44,795 nucleotides of DNA. Origin: an uncultured Neomegalonema sp. (GTDB lineage: Bacteria; Pseudomonadota; Alphaproteobacteria; Rhodobacterales; Rhodobacteraceae). Of the stretch, positions 34,732 to 43,834 are shown piece after piece. The first letter of the stretch is position 1, and each line of letters opens with the position of its first letter. Location: contig CALFVD010000146.1 of NCBI GenBank assembly GCA_937928005.1, positions 1-44,795 on the forward strand, written 5' to 3'. Position numbers and translations under genes: made by a program. Below the pieces are notes generated by a model that was not told the DNA's origin, made no database searches, and saw nothing but the letters and a program-made list of their open reading frames with translations.

Positions 34732-35690
34732 TTGGTGTCTTGGGTGGCGGCGCATGGGGATTGGCGCTGGCACAGCTTTATGCCGCGCAGGGCAATGATA
34801 TCCGACTCTGGGCGCGACGGGCGGAGACAGTGGCGGAGATCAAGGCGGGCGCATCCGCCGCTTTGCCGGGGGTGGCGCTCGATCCTCGGATCATTGCATC
34901 GACTGATCCAGCGAGGCTGCACGAGGCGGATATCATCTTATCTGTCATCCCTGCACAGGCGGCGCGCATGGTGTTGATGGCGGTTGCGCCAGTGCTGATG
35001 CCGGACGCAACGATCATTTTGTGCCAGAAAGGCGTCGAGCGCGGCAGTCTTGCGCTACCCCATGAAGTCGCGGGCGAGGCGGCACCGGGCCATCCCATCG
35101 CCGTATTGACCGGGCCAAGCTTTGCCGCCGATGTGGCGCAGGGTCTACCGACCGCCGTGACGATTGCAGCAGAAACGATGGATGTGGCCACCGCTTTGCG
35201 TGATCGGCTGGCGACACCGACCTTTCGGCCCTATCCCAGCGATGACCTGACTGGCGCGCAAATTGGCGGGGCAATCAAGAATGTGCTGGCGATTGCCTGT
35301 GGCATCATCGTTGCGCGCGGCCTTGGCGAAAGTGCGCGGGCGGCGACCATCGCAAGGGGTTTTGCCGAGATGAACCGGCTGGCGCAGGCAATGGGCGGAC
35401 GGGCGGAGACGATGGCCGGATTATCCGGGCTTGGCGATCTGGCGCTGACCTGCGCCTCCGCCCAATCACGCAATTTCGCGCATGGTCTGGCATTGGGAAA
35501 AGCTGGGGATACCGAAATGGGCAAGACGGTCGAGGGTGCCGCAAGCGCAGAGGCCGTTGTTGCCTTGGGGGAAAAATGGGGCGTCGATCTACCGATTTCT
35601 AAGACCGTGGAAGGAATCATCACAGGCAACATCGCGGTTTCCGATGCAGTCATGGCGTTACTACAGCGCCCGCTCGCCTCGCGCGAATAA
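34728..35690 (+). CDS. gpsA: NAD(P)H-dependent glycerol-3-phosphate dehydrogenase
   Basis: Makes sn-glycerol-3-phosphate for membrane phospholipids. Length 320. The nucleotide-binding [16 protein letters not shown] opens the protein; [38 protein letters not shown] (with the catalytic Lys) and [17 protein letters not shown] follow, with the C-terminal [11 protein letters not shown] and [10 protein letters not shown]. Translationally coupled to tsaD through an ATGA overlap. Confidence 0.95.
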   Translation: MIGVLGGGAWGLALAQLYAAQGNDIRLWARRAETVAEIKAGASAALPGVALDPRIIASTDPARLHEADIILSVIPAQAARMVLMAVAPVLMPDATIILCQKGVERGSLALPHEVAGEAAPGHPIAVLTGPSFAADVAQGLPTAVTIAAETMDVATALRDRLATPTFRPYPSDDLTGAQIGGAIKNVLAIACGIIVARGLGESARAATIARGFAEMNRLAQAMGGRAETMAGLSGLGDLALTCASAQSRNFAHGLALGKAGDTEMGKTVEGAASAEAVVALGEKWGVDLPISKTVEGIITGNIAVSDAVMALLQRPLASRE

Positions 35691-35695
35691 GCCTA

Positions 35696-35851
35696 TTAGC
35701 TAGGCATTATAGCGACGAAGCAGGCCAGAGCCACTGCCGCGAGAAGAATGCTGACACCGATAATGATGCCCGCATCACGCTGCCCCCGCACGGGCCTGTC
35801 GCTCTGGATGGTTTCGTGGCCATTTTCTGAGATAGCTTTTCTGGTTTCCAT
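35696..35851 (-). CDS. 51-residue single-span membrane protein
   Basis: A short minus-strand frame, ATG at 35851 to TAA at 35696. A charged, polar N-terminal half (METRKAISENGHETIQSDRP) leads into one hydrophobic span (AGIIIGVSILLAAVALACFVAIM) and a two-residue tail, so it should sit in the inner membrane with the N-terminus in the cytoplasm. It ends five bases past the convergent gpsA stop and starts about 50 bases from the asparaginase start. No clear Shine-Dalgarno is seen. Composition is protein-like, but family is not recognised. Confidence 0.55.
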   Translation of the reverse strand: METRKAISENGHETIQSDRPVRGQRDAGIIIGVSILLAAVALACFVAIMPS

Positions 35852-35901
35852 ACGATTTCAATGCATTTTAAGCTGAATGGTTCCATGCGGAGGAAATAAA
35901 A

Positions 35902-36885
35902 ATGAAAAACTTAAATCGGTTGCTTGTAGCCACCACTCGCGGACCGATTATCGAGAACCGTCACGCAGGGATTTTGGCGATAGCGGATGCCTCTGGAGTG
36001 ATCCGAGAAGCATGGGGAGACATCGAGCAGGCCATGCTACCCCGGTCGGCGATTAAGATGATTCAAGCATTACCTTTGATTGAATCAGGGGCAGCAGATT
36101 CAGCGAAGTTGAACGATGAGCATCTAGCACTGGCCTGTGCATCCCATGAGGGCGCGATGATCCATACCAAGCGGGTTAGAGCATGGCTGGAGGCGCTGGG
36201 ATTGGATGAGAACGCGCTACGCTGCGGGCCACAACCACCGCGTGACGCAGCGATGAAAGAAGAGAGGGTGCCCGCAAGCCGCATCCTGAACAATTGTTCG
36301 GGCAAACATACCGGCTTTTTGACCTATGCCCGGCATATCGGTGCGCCCATCGACACCTATCTCGATCCGACGGCACGGGTACAATCCGATGTCGCAGCGG
36401 CTTTTGCGGAGACAACCGGGGAGAGCGCGCCGCTTGCCTATGGGATCGATGGATGCTCGGCCCCAAACTTCGTGGCCAGCACGGCGGGTGTTGCACGGTC
36501 GATGGCACAATTTGCGGCCCCCCCGACCGGCGCACGCGGGGCGGCAATGGCGCGGCTACGCAATGCCATGCGGGCGCATCCGCTGTTAATGTCGGGCGAA
36601 GGACGGGCCTGTGCGGCGCTGATCGAGGCAACCGAACGGCGGGCGGTGGTTAAAACCGGCGCAGATGGCGTGTTTACAGGCATCGTGCCCGAACACGGCC
36701 TCGGCTTCTGCCTCAAGATCGAGGATGGCAATCGGGCGGCGGCAGAAGCACTATGTGCGGCGGTGCTTGTACGAATAGGTGTGCTGGTGGCGGATCACCC
36801 AGTCGCTCTTGCTTTGATGAATACAAAAATCCGCAACTTCAACGGCGAGGTCGTCGGCGAGCGCCGGGTGATGCTGGGTGACTGA
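35902..36885 (+). CDS. asparaginase of the thermolabile/AnsA-II-like family (PF06089)
   Basis: Predicted L-asparaginase of the cytoplasmic type described from Rhizobium etli, distinct from the E. coli enzymes. Length 327. Motifs: TRGPIIENRHAG, SAIKMIQALPLIESGAAD (with the serine-lysine pair), LACASHEGAMIHTKRV, NNCSGKHTGFL, YGIDGCSAPNF and a C-terminal KIEDGNRAAAEA. GGAGGAAAT stands eight bases before the ATG. No transporter or regulator is linked. The 5'-flanking stretch is AT-richer than the gene. Confidence 0.9.
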   Translation: MKNLNRLLVATTRGPIIENRHAGILAIADASGVIREAWGDIEQAMLPRSAIKMIQALPLIESGAADSAKLNDEHLALACASHEGAMIHTKRVRAWLEALGLDENALRCGPQPPRDAAMKEERVPASRILNNCSGKHTGFLTYARHIGAPIDTYLDPTARVQSDVAAAFAETTGESAPLAYGIDGCSAPNFVASTAGVARSMAQFAAPPTGARGAAMARLRNAMRAHPLLMSGEGRACAALIEATERRAVVKTGADGVFTGIVPEHGLGFCLKIEDGNRAAAEALCAAVLVRIGVLVADHPVALALMNTKIRNFNGEVVGERRVMLGD

Positions 36886-36949
36886 CGGAAAGTGACGCAC
36901 GGTTGATCTTTCCTGTATACCCGCCCCGACTCATCACCGGAGGCTGACC

Positions 36950-38665
36950 ATGCAGCGCATTCTTATCACATCCGCGATTCCCTATATTAATGGGGTCAAG
37001 CATCTGGGCAATCTCGTCGGCTCGATGCTGCCCGCCGATGCTTATGCGCGATTTATGCGCCTGCGTGGGCATGAAGTGATGTTTATTTGTGCCACCGACG
37101 AACACGGCACCCCCGCCGAGTTAGCCGCTGCCGCCGCTGGCGAACCAGTCGCAGAGTTCTGCGCGCGGATGTATCATGTGCAGAAGGGTCTTTATGACGG
37201 CTTTCGCCTCAGCTTCGATCATTTCGGGCGGTCTTCATCCGAGCGCAACCACAAGCTAACCCAGCATTTCGCAGGCGCATTGGCCGATGCGGGCCTGATC
37301 TATGAGGTTGAGCAGGAGCAGATGTGGTCCGAAGCCGATGGCCGCTTTCTGCCCGACCGTTACATCGAAGGCACATGCCCGAACTGCGGCGCGACCAACG
37401 CACGCGGAGACCAATGCGAAACTTGCACGAAACAGCTTGATCCCACGGACTTAATTGATCCGCGTTCCGTTATTTCAGGCAGTACAGACGTGCATCCGCG
37501 CAAGACAAAACACCTGTTCATGAAACAATCGGCCCTCGCAGACGATATCCGCGCATGGATCGATACCAAGACCGATTGGCCCGTTCTCGCCACTTCCATC
37601 GCCCGCAAATGGCTTGATGACGGCGATGGGCTACAGGATCGCGGCATCACTCGCGATCTCGATTGGGGTGTGCCAGTCAAGCGCGGTGACGAGGATTGGC
37701 CCGGCATGAAGGGCAAGGTCTTCTACGTCTGGTTTGACGCCCCCATCGAATACATCGCCGCCACCGCCGAATGGGCCGATGCCAATGGCAAGACCGAGGC
37801 CGACTGGCGGCGCTGGTGGCGCAAGGACGAGGGGGCGCAGGACGTGCGCTATCTTCAGTTCCTCGCGAAAGACAACATCCCCTTCCACACCATCACCTTC
37901 CCGGCAACGATCATGGGGTCGGGCGAGCCTTGGAAGATGGTTGATTACCTCAAGGGTTTCAACTGGTTAACCTATCAGGGTGGTAAATTTTCGACGTCAT
38001 CTGGGCGCGGCGTCTTCATGGATCAGGCGCTCGACATCCTGCCGCCCGATTACTGGCGCTGGTGGCTGCTGTCAAATGCCCCCGAAAGCGCCGATAGCGA
38101 CTTTACGTGGGAAGCGTTTCAGGGAGGCGTGAACAAGGATTTGGCAGATGTGTTGGGCAATTTTGCCAGCCGCGTGACCAAATTCTGCCGCTCGAAATTC
38201 GGCGAAGTCATCCCCGATGGCGGCACCCCCGGCGAAGCAGAGGCGGCACTGACGGTAGAGGTGCAAAAACGCCTTGATGCCTATGCCAACGCGATGGAAG
38301 CCGTCGAGATGCGCAAGGCCACCGCCGAACTGCGCGCGCTGTGGGTCGCGGGGAACGAATACCTACAACACGCCGCCCCGTGGAGCGTCTTCAAGACCGA
38401 CCCCGAACAAGCCGCCATGCAGGTGCGCACCGCCCTGAACCTCGCCGCGCTCTACGCCAATGTCTCGCGCCCGTTCATTCCCGATTCCTGCGACACGCTG
38501 GCAACTGCGCTCAATACAGCAACCAATGCACCATGGCCCGATTCCGCAGAAGAGGCGCTAACTGCCTTACCACCCGGACACACCTTCACTGTGCCCGAAA
38601 ATCTGTTTCGCAAGATCGAGGATGCCGAACGCGAAGGGTGGGAAGCGCAATTCGCGGGGGCGTGA
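36950..38665 (+). CDS. metG: methionine--tRNA ligase
   Basis: Charges tRNA-Met. At 571 residues it is a compact MetG without the C-terminal dimerisation domain. The HIGH-box variant sits in [11 protein letters not shown] (about 11-21). A zinc knuckle [17 protein letters not shown] is at about 143-159. The KMSKS loop appears as KFSTSSGRG (about residue 345), an accepted variant in one MetG clade. The C-terminal anticodon-binding helices begin near 395. GGAGGCTGACC provides the ribosome-binding site. Confidence 0.95.
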   Translation: MQRILITSAIPYINGVKHLGNLVGSMLPADAYARFMRLRGHEVMFICATDEHGTPAELAAAAAGEPVAEFCARMYHVQKGLYDGFRLSFDHFGRSSSERNHKLTQHFAGALADAGLIYEVEQEQMWSEADGRFLPDRYIEGTCPNCGATNARGDQCETCTKQLDPTDLIDPRSVISGSTDVHPRKTKHLFMKQSALADDIRAWIDTKTDWPVLATSIARKWLDDGDGLQDRGITRDLDWGVPVKRGDEDWPGMKGKVFYVWFDAPIEYIAATAEWADANGKTEADWRRWWRKDEGAQDVRYLQFLAKDNIPFHTITFPATIMGSGEPWKMVDYLKGFNWLTYQGGKFSTSSGRGVFMDQALDILPPDYWRWWLLSNAPESADSDFTWEAFQGGVNKDLADVLGNFASRVTKFCRSKFGEVIPDGGTPGEAEAALTVEVQKRLDAYANAMEAVEMRKATAELRALWVAGNEYLQHAAPWSVFKTDPEQAAMQVRTALNLAALYANVSRPFIPDSCDTLATALNTATNAPWPDSAEEALTALPPGHTFTVPENLFRKIEDAEREGWEAQFAGA

Positions 38666-38689
38666 GGACCACCACGCCCGACATGAAAA

Positions 38690-38713
38690 CGCCGGAGGTA
38701 TAAACCCCCGGCG
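38690..38713. terminator. possible shared hairpin between convergent metG and sga
   Basis: CGCCGG (38690-38695) and CCGGCG (38708-38713) form a 6-bp GC stem around a 12-base loop in the 75-base gap between two convergent genes. No strong U-run is visible on either strand. Confidence 0.4.
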
Positions 38714-38739
38714 CGTAGCATCTTCACCCGCTGTTGCGA

Positions 38740-39939
38740 TTACTCGGCGGCAATTTTTAGTTCTTGCTGCATGTCGCCACGATACCAAGCCTGCGCCGCC
38801 GCAATGCCGGAACCAAGTTCAATCCGCGCCCCAGCATCCGCCAAGGCCATTTCCGCCGAGCCGATGCCCGCAATGCACATCACTTCGTTCAGGCTGCCGA
38901 GATGGCCGATGCGGAAGACCTTGCCTGCAAGCTGTGACAGACCAGAGCCGAAGGACGTGCTGTAGCGGCTATAGCCGTGGGAAATCACATCCCGTGCATC
39001 GACATTTTTCGGTACACGGATAGCCGAAACCGTATCCGAATACCATTTCGGGTCAGTCGCGCAGAGTTCGCACCCATCCCAAGCGGCAACCGCGCGGCGC
39101 ACGCCTTCGCCGAGGCGATAGTGACGGGCGATGACGTTATCCAGCCCCTCCTCGAAGATCATCCCCAGCGATTCGCGCATCCCGTGGAATAGCTGCGTCG
39201 GGGGCGTATACGGGAAATACCCATCTGCATTCATCTTCATCATATCGGCAAAATCGAAGAAGCAGCGGTCCATCGTGCCCGTCTTCGACGCCTCGATCGC
39301 CTTCTGGCTGGCCGCGAGGATACCCAAACCAGCGGGCAGCATCAGACCTTTCTGTGACCCGGAAACCGCCAAATCGACACCCCAATCATCGAAGCGGAAA
39401 TCGACTGAGCCAAGACCCGAAACCGTGTCGACATAGAGCATCGCGTCGTGGTCCGCCTCGTCCAGTGCCGCGCGCACGGCAGCGATATCCGAGGTCACGC
39501 CTGTCGCCGTCTCATTATGGGTGACAAAGACGGCCTTGATCCGGCCTTCTGTGTCGGCTTTCAGCTTCTCGGCATATTGTTCGACCGGCACACCCTTGCC
39601 CCACTCGACGTCGATACAATCCACGTCAAGGCCCAGGCGCTCGGCCATATCGACCCAAAGGTGCGAGAACTGGCCAAAACGGCTCATCAGAACGCGGTCG
39701 CCATTGTTCAGCGTGTTGGTGATCGCCGCTTCCCATGCGCCCGTGCCGGAACCGGGATACATGAAGACTTCAGCCGATTTGGTGCGGAACACTTTCTTTA
39801 GGCCCGCGAATAGTGGCAGTGTCAAATCACCAAAATCAGGAGCGCGCATATCCTGCATGGGCACATTCATCGCCATGCGTACACGCTCTGGCACATTGGT
39901 CGGGCCGGGGATGAAGAGATGGTTCTGACCGGTTTTCAT
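38740..39939 (-). CDS. serine--glyoxylate aminotransferase
   Basis: PLP-dependent class V aminotransferase of 399 residues that converts glyoxylate and serine to glycine and hydroxypyruvate, serving the serine cycle, photorespiration-like salvage or glyoxylate detoxification. The N-terminus FIPGPTNVPERVRMAM is typical; the PLP lysine is Lys197 in VSGSQKGLMLPAGL; PTQLFHGMRESLGMIFEEGL and YSTSFGSGLSQLAGKVFRIGHLGSLNE mark the C-terminal domain. ATG 39939 is chosen behind AAAGGAG; the longer frame to 40011 is not family-like. It diverges from the regulator at 40096 with palindromes between the two. Confidence 0.93.
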   Translation of the reverse strand: MKTGQNHLFIPGPTNVPERVRMAMNVPMQDMRAPDFGDLTLPLFAGLKKVFRTKSAEVFMYPGSGTGAWEAAITNTLNNGDRVLMSRFGQFSHLWVDMAERLGLDVDCIDVEWGKGVPVEQYAEKLKADTEGRIKAVFVTHNETATGVTSDIAAVRAALDEADHDAMLYVDTVSGLGSVDFRFDDWGVDLAVSGSQKGLMLPAGLGILAASQKAIEASKTGTMDRCFFDFADMMKMNADGYFPYTPPTQLFHGMRESLGMIFEEGLDNVIARHYRLGEGVRRAVAAWDGCELCATDPKWYSDTVSAIRVPKNVDARDVISHGYSRYSTSFGSGLSQLAGKVFRIGHLGSLNEVMCIAGIGSAEMALADAGARIELGSGIAAAQAWYRGDMQQELKIAAE

Positions 39940-40035
39940 GGCGACGCTCCTTTGGGTGATTTTGTGTGTTTTCGATGAGCGAGGCCTAACGTCACAAAGG
40001 CACAGGAACAAACTTAACCGGGTTCGCGAGATAAA

Positions 40036-40074
40036 CTTGTAATTTACAAGCCACTGATCTGTAATGTTGTAAAC
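40036..40074. promoter_or_regulatory. candidate operator with TTGTAA/TTACAA half-sites
   Basis: CTTGTAA and TTACAAG (40036-40050) form a 7-bp inverted repeat with one central base. About 11 bases further lies GTAATGTTGTAAAC (40061-40074), which repeats the TGTAA theme. The sites fall between the divergent aminotransferase and ScfR/RamB-like genes. RamB/ScfR/PccR relatives recognise short A/T-rich TTTGCAAA-like boxes, so an autoregulatory operator is plausible. Confidence 0.55.
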
Positions 40075-40095
40075 ACTGCAATCGGAGCGTTATCC

Positions 40096-41505
40096 ATGGG
40101 CACACAGAAAACCTTCGTTGGCCCCAAGCTGCGCCAGCTTCGTAAGGGGCGTGGCCAGACGCAGGCCCAGATGGCCGAAACGCTGGGGTTGAGCGCCACC
40201 TACATCAACTTATTGGAAAACAACCAGCGTAGCCTATCGGTACAGGTGCTCATGCGCCTCGCCGAAGGCTATGGTGTCGATTGGCGCGAGCTGATCGAGG
40301 ATGACGCCCCGACCCACCTCGCCGATCTGCGTAATGCGCTGCAAGATCCAATCTTTGGCGACACCCGCGCCGACCTACACGAACTGCGCGGTGCGCTCGA
40401 CCATTCCCCGACGTTGGTGCAGAATTTCCTGTCGCTCCACCGCAGTTATCGAACCTTATCGGAACGGATGCTCGCACTCGATGAACAGGGCGGCGAAGGC
40501 ATTGTCAGCGCCAGCCCTGAATCGACCGTGCATGACCTTTTCCGCAGCAACCGCAATTATTTTGACGGTATCGAGCGGGCGGCGGAAACTTTTCGCGCAT
40601 CCGGCCCCGCTGCGACCGACGAAATCTACGCTTTTCTCAAGACCCACCTGCGCGACGAACTCGGCATCGCAGTCGAGACTGTCAGCGTCCGCGACCTGCC
40701 CGATACCCTGCGCTACTATAATGAAGACGAGAATCGGCTGCTGCTCTCAGAGGGTCTTGATCACCTCAACCGCGTATTCCAGCTCTGCCACATGATCGGC
40801 CTAATCGGCTTTGGCGAGGATTTCGATGCAATTATCCGCAACGGAGGTATCGATGATCCGCGCGGCCATGCCCGTGCCCGAGTGGAACTCGCCAATTATT
40901 TCGCCGCCGCCGTGTTGATGCCCTATGCAGCCTTCCGCGAGGAGGCAATAGACTGTCGCTATGACCTCGATTATCTCGCTGCCCGTTTTGGTGTCTCCTT
41001 CGAGCAGGTTTGTCACCGTGTCACGACGCTTCAGCGTGATGGGGCGCAAGGAGTGCCCCTATTCTTCATGCGCATCGACAAAGCGGGTAACGTGACCAAG
41101 CGGTTCAACGCGACCAGCTTCAACCTCGCAGAACATGGCGGCGCCTGTCCCCGGCTCGATGCTCATATGGTCTTTCGGATGCCGGGCCGCATCTTGCCAC
41201 AGCTCGTCGAGATGCCCGACGGGTCGCGCTATTTCACGATCAATCGCACGGTCGACCGGCCTGCGCTGGGCTATCGTACGCAGGATCAGCGCCTTGGCGT
41301 CACAATCGGCTGCGCGGTCGAACATGCCGACGCGATCCTCTACGCTTCGCATATGTCCGTAAAGGACGAGGCGCTGGTAACGCCCATCGGCATCAACTGC
41401 CGCCTCTGCCCCCGCGCCCATTGTGCCCAACGCGCACAACAACCCATTCACCTCGACCTGCCGATGGACGAAAAGCGGCGAGGAACCACGAGATTCGAAA
41501 GCTGA
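40096..41505 (+). CDS. XRE-family regulator with IrrE/DUF955 and DUF2083 domains (ScfR/RamB/PccR type)
   Basis: Transcription factor of 469 residues. An N-terminal Xre helix-turn-helix (GPKLRQLRKGRGQTQAQMAETLGLSATYINLLENNQRSLS, about 8-48) is followed by a linker, a DUF955 domain (about 180-310) in which the peptidase HExxH is replaced by LCHMIGL, and a DUF2083 C-terminus with GINCRLCPRAHCAQRAQ, the conserved Cys triad. Relatives RamB, PccR and ScfR sense acyl-CoA or related metabolites and control acetate, propionate and glyoxylate-linked genes. Loss of HExxH argues for ligand binding without proteolysis. It is divergent from the aminotransferase gene, its likely target. Confidence 0.9.
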   Translation: MGTQKTFVGPKLRQLRKGRGQTQAQMAETLGLSATYINLLENNQRSLSVQVLMRLAEGYGVDWRELIEDDAPTHLADLRNALQDPIFGDTRADLHELRGALDHSPTLVQNFLSLHRSYRTLSERMLALDEQGGEGIVSASPESTVHDLFRSNRNYFDGIERAAETFRASGPAATDEIYAFLKTHLRDELGIAVETVSVRDLPDTLRYYNEDENRLLLSEGLDHLNRVFQLCHMIGLIGFGEDFDAIIRNGGIDDPRGHARARVELANYFAAAVLMPYAAFREEAIDCRYDLDYLAARFGVSFEQVCHRVTTLQRDGAQGVPLFFMRIDKAGNVTKRFNATSFNLAEHGGACPRLDAHMVFRMPGRILPQLVEMPDGSRYFTINRTVDRPALGYRTQDQRLGVTIGCAVEHADAILYASHMSVKDEALVTPIGINCRLCPRAHCAQRAQQPIHLDLPMDEKRRGTTRFES

Positions 41506-41649
41506 GCGTGACACCGCCTATCCGACGTATTACCCCCAGCTTAGAGCGATGCACGATCAAGCTGAGTCAGGCATTGTGCTTAGAATACGCATTTCCCAAC
41601 ACTCTATGGCTTAACCTGAGCACGTTTCATTATAGCAAGAGGGACCGAC

Positions 41650-41943
41650 ATGGACGACGCCACCCGCACCGAACTCGAAGCCGCCGCGTTCCGCCGCCTG
41701 CGCGACCACCTGCGCGAGCGGACGGACGTACAGAACATCGACATGATGAACCTGACCGGCATGTGTCGGAACTGCTTGAGCCGCTGGTACGACGAAGCCG
41801 CCGCTGAACGCGGCATCGAAATTGGCAAGGAAAAAGCCCGCGAGATCGTCTACGGGATGCCCTATGGCGAATGGCGCGATAAGCATCAGACCGAAGCAAC
41901 CGCCGAACAACAGGCTACGTTTGCGAAACAGAACCACGACTGA
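41650..41943 (+). CDS. DUF1244 family protein
   Basis: Small cytoplasmic protein of 97 residues, function unknown. It matches DUF1244 across its length: FRRLRDHLRERTDVQNIDMM, then NLTGMCRNCLSRWYDEAAAE with two conserved cysteines, and EIVYGMPYGEWRDKHQTEAT. GAGGGACCGAC precedes the ATG. The gene stands between the regulator and a dispersed repeat. Confidence 0.92.
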   Translation: MDDATRTELEAAAFRRLRDHLRERTDVQNIDMMNLTGMCRNCLSRWYDEAAAERGIEIGKEKAREIVYGMPYGEWRDKHQTEATAEQQATFAKQNHD

Positions 41944-41952
41944 CGACTGATC

Positions 41953-42020
41953 GTGTCATCCCCGCGCGTGCGGGAATCTCCATCAACCCGGACAGATCCC
42001 CGCTTACGCGAGAATGACAC
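41953..42020. repeat. REP-like palindromic repeat
   Basis: GTGTCAT (41953-41959) and ATGACAC (42014-42020) close a 68-base stretch with an inner hairpin, CCCGCGCGTGCGGG, at 41961-41974 and a second GC box CCCGCTTACGCG near 42000. It resembles the GTCATTCCCGCG...GCGGGAAT family of dispersed repeats. It sits just upstream of the EamA gene and could affect its mRNA, but no other copy is in the window. Confidence 0.6.
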
Positions 42021-42032
42021 AGGACGCACCCC

Positions 42033-42938
42033 ATGAACCACGGTGGCGATATTTGGAACTGGGTGCGCCTTGCCGCCCTTGGCATCATCTGGGGTAGCTC
42101 GTTCATGCTGGTCGAGATTGCGTTGGAAGATGTCGGGCCGTTCACCCTCGTCGCCGCGCGCATCGCCATGTCCGCCTTGATCCTCTGGCCCCTCAGCTAC
42201 CCTTTGTGCGGCGGCCTACCGAAGCGCCCTGTCGTTTGGTTGTTTGCGTTGGGGGCGGCAATCCTGTCTAACGCCCTGCCCTTCACCCTGCTCACATGGG
42301 CGCAGACCTACCTACCCAGCGGCGTCACCGGCGTCTTCATGGCGATTATACCCTTTATCGCCTTGGCCATGAGCCATTTTCTCGTCGTGGGCGAGAGGAT
42401 GACAGCGCGCAACACACTTGGCCTCGCCATTGGCTTTACTGGTATCCTTATCCTGTTTGGCTTTGACGCCATTCAACAGCTTGCCAACGGCGAAGGCACC
42501 GCGCTGGCACAGGTCGCCTGCCTCGCCGCGACCATCTGTTATGCCAGCGGCTCTATCGTGATGAAGCGCAAGCCCGACTCACGCCCCATCGCTTTCGGAG
42601 CCGCAACCATGATCCTCGCCGCTATCCTCTCTACCATTATCGCGCTACTGCAGGAGGGCGTGCCCACCACATTACCATCCACCAGCAGTGCTCTTGCTCT
42701 AATCATCCTCGCCGTTTTCCCCACGGCGGGCGCATTGCTGCTGATGCTCCGCATTCTGGAGACGGCTGGCCCGCCCTTCCTGTCGCTGGTCAATTATCAG
42801 GTGCCGATTTGGGCGGTAATTTGCGGGGCTGTCTTCCTCGGTGAAGACATCTCCGTCAGCCTTGGCATTGCGCTCGTTCTGATCCTCTTTGGTCTCGCTA
42901 TCAGCAATGGTGCCTTCACACGTAGGAAACCCGTATGA
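42033..42938 (+). CDS. EamA/DMT-superfamily transporter 1
   Basis: Inner-membrane transporter of 301 residues with ten predicted spans as two EamA repeats. Visible: LGIIWGSSFMLVEIALEDVGPFTLVAARIAMSAL, then LLTWAQTYLPSGVTGVFMAIIPF and, in the second half, YQVPIWAVICGAVFLGEDISVSLGIALVLI. Substrate cannot be told; family members export amino acids or metabolites. It overlaps the following paralogue by four bases (ATGA), so the two may form a heterodimer or be a recent duplication. Confidence 0.9.
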   Translation: MNHGGDIWNWVRLAALGIIWGSSFMLVEIALEDVGPFTLVAARIAMSALILWPLSYPLCGGLPKRPVVWLFALGAAILSNALPFTLLTWAQTYLPSGVTGVFMAIIPFIALAMSHFLVVGERMTARNTLGLAIGFTGILILFGFDAIQQLANGEGTALAQVACLAATICYASGSIVMKRKPDSRPIAFGAATMILAAILSTIIALLQEGVPTTLPSTSSALALIILAVFPTAGALLLMLRILETAGPPFLSLVNYQVPIWAVICGAVFLGEDISVSLGIALVLILFGLAISNGAFTRRKPV

Positions 42939-43834
42939 GCGAAATCACCGCCCTACGCGCCCCCACCATCGCCTCCTACATTATGGTCGCCGCGCTCGTA
43001 CTCATCTGGGGCAATACCTTCCTGATGGTGAAATTCGCCCTCGCCGAAGCATCCGCACTACAGGTCGCCTGTGCGCGCATCCTCGTCGGCGCAATGGCCG
43101 TCATTCCCTTCGCCATCCTGAGCGGAAGAGCGATGCCGCGCGGTGCATGGCGCTGGATCGGCGCCGGTTCCATTGGCATCTTTACGCTCGCCTTGCCCAT
43201 GACCCTGCTATCATGGGCGCAGCAAACCGTACCCAGCGGCATTACGGGCGTTTATATGGCGGTCATCCCTCTCCTCGTCTTGCCGCTTGCCCATGTCTTC
43301 TCTCCCGGCGAAGTGATGACACGAACCAAGACTACCGGTTTCGCTATTGGTTTCATCGGCGTGCTGATGTTGCTGGGGTGGGATACATTGACGAGCATCG
43401 GCTCGGCCAGCGCCGCAGGGCAACTCGCCTGCCTCGGCGCGGCGCTGTCCTACGCTATCGGCTCGATTATGACGCGGCGTACGCCCACAACGGACCCCAT
43501 CGCTCTCTCGGCATTGGGTTTCGCCTTCGCCGCCATTCTGATGCTTCCCTATGGTATCCGCGAATGGCCCGAACCGGGGTCGCTCTCGATGACGACATGG
43601 GCAATCCTTATCGGGATCGGCGTTGTCTCTAGCGGGATTGCGATGATCTTGCGCACGACGATCATTACGAGCGTCGGTTCGGTCTTTATGTCGAGCGTCG
43701 GTTATCTGGTGCCAATCACCGCGTTGATTGCAGGCATCACGTTCGGCGGCGAAACCCTTGGTTGGACAGATGCCCTCGCTTGCGGTTTGATTCTCAGCGG
43801 TTTGGCGATTGCGTCGCGTCGAAAAAGCCCCTGA
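42935..43834 (+). CDS. EamA/DMT-superfamily transporter 2
   Basis: Paralogue of the preceding gene (299 residues), sharing phrases such as LIWGNTFLMVKFALAEASAL, TLLSWAQQTVPSGITGVYMAVIPLL and VGYLVPITALIAGITFGGETLGWTDALACGLILSG. Ten spans are predicted. Its 3' end overlaps the convergent DUF389 gene by 41 bases. Expression is probably coupled to its partner. Confidence 0.9.
   Translation: MSEITALRAPTIASYIMVAALVLIWGNTFLMVKFALAEASALQVACARILVGAMAVIPFAILSGRAMPRGAWRWIGAGSIGIFTLALPMTLLSWAQQTVPSGITGVYMAVIPLLVLPLAHVFSPGEVMTRTKTTGFAIGFIGVLMLLGWDTLTSIGSASAAGQLACLGAALSYAIGSIMTRRTPTTDPIALSALGFAFAAILMLPYGIREWPEPGSLSMTTWAILIGIGVVSSGIAMILRTTIITSVGSVFMSSVGYLVPITALIAGITFGGETLGWTDALACGLILSGLAIASRRKSP

Noticed and set aside
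40096..41505. Antitoxin-type XRE/ImmA-IrrE protease pair or phage repressor
   Set aside because: The DUF2083 Cys-rich C-terminus, the lack of HExxH and the divergent metabolic gene fit the ScfR/RamB regulator class better.
41953..42020. Possible CRISPR repeat unit, because of its CCCCGCGCGTGCGGG core
   Set aside because: Only one unit is present, with no regularly spaced second copy and no cas genes.
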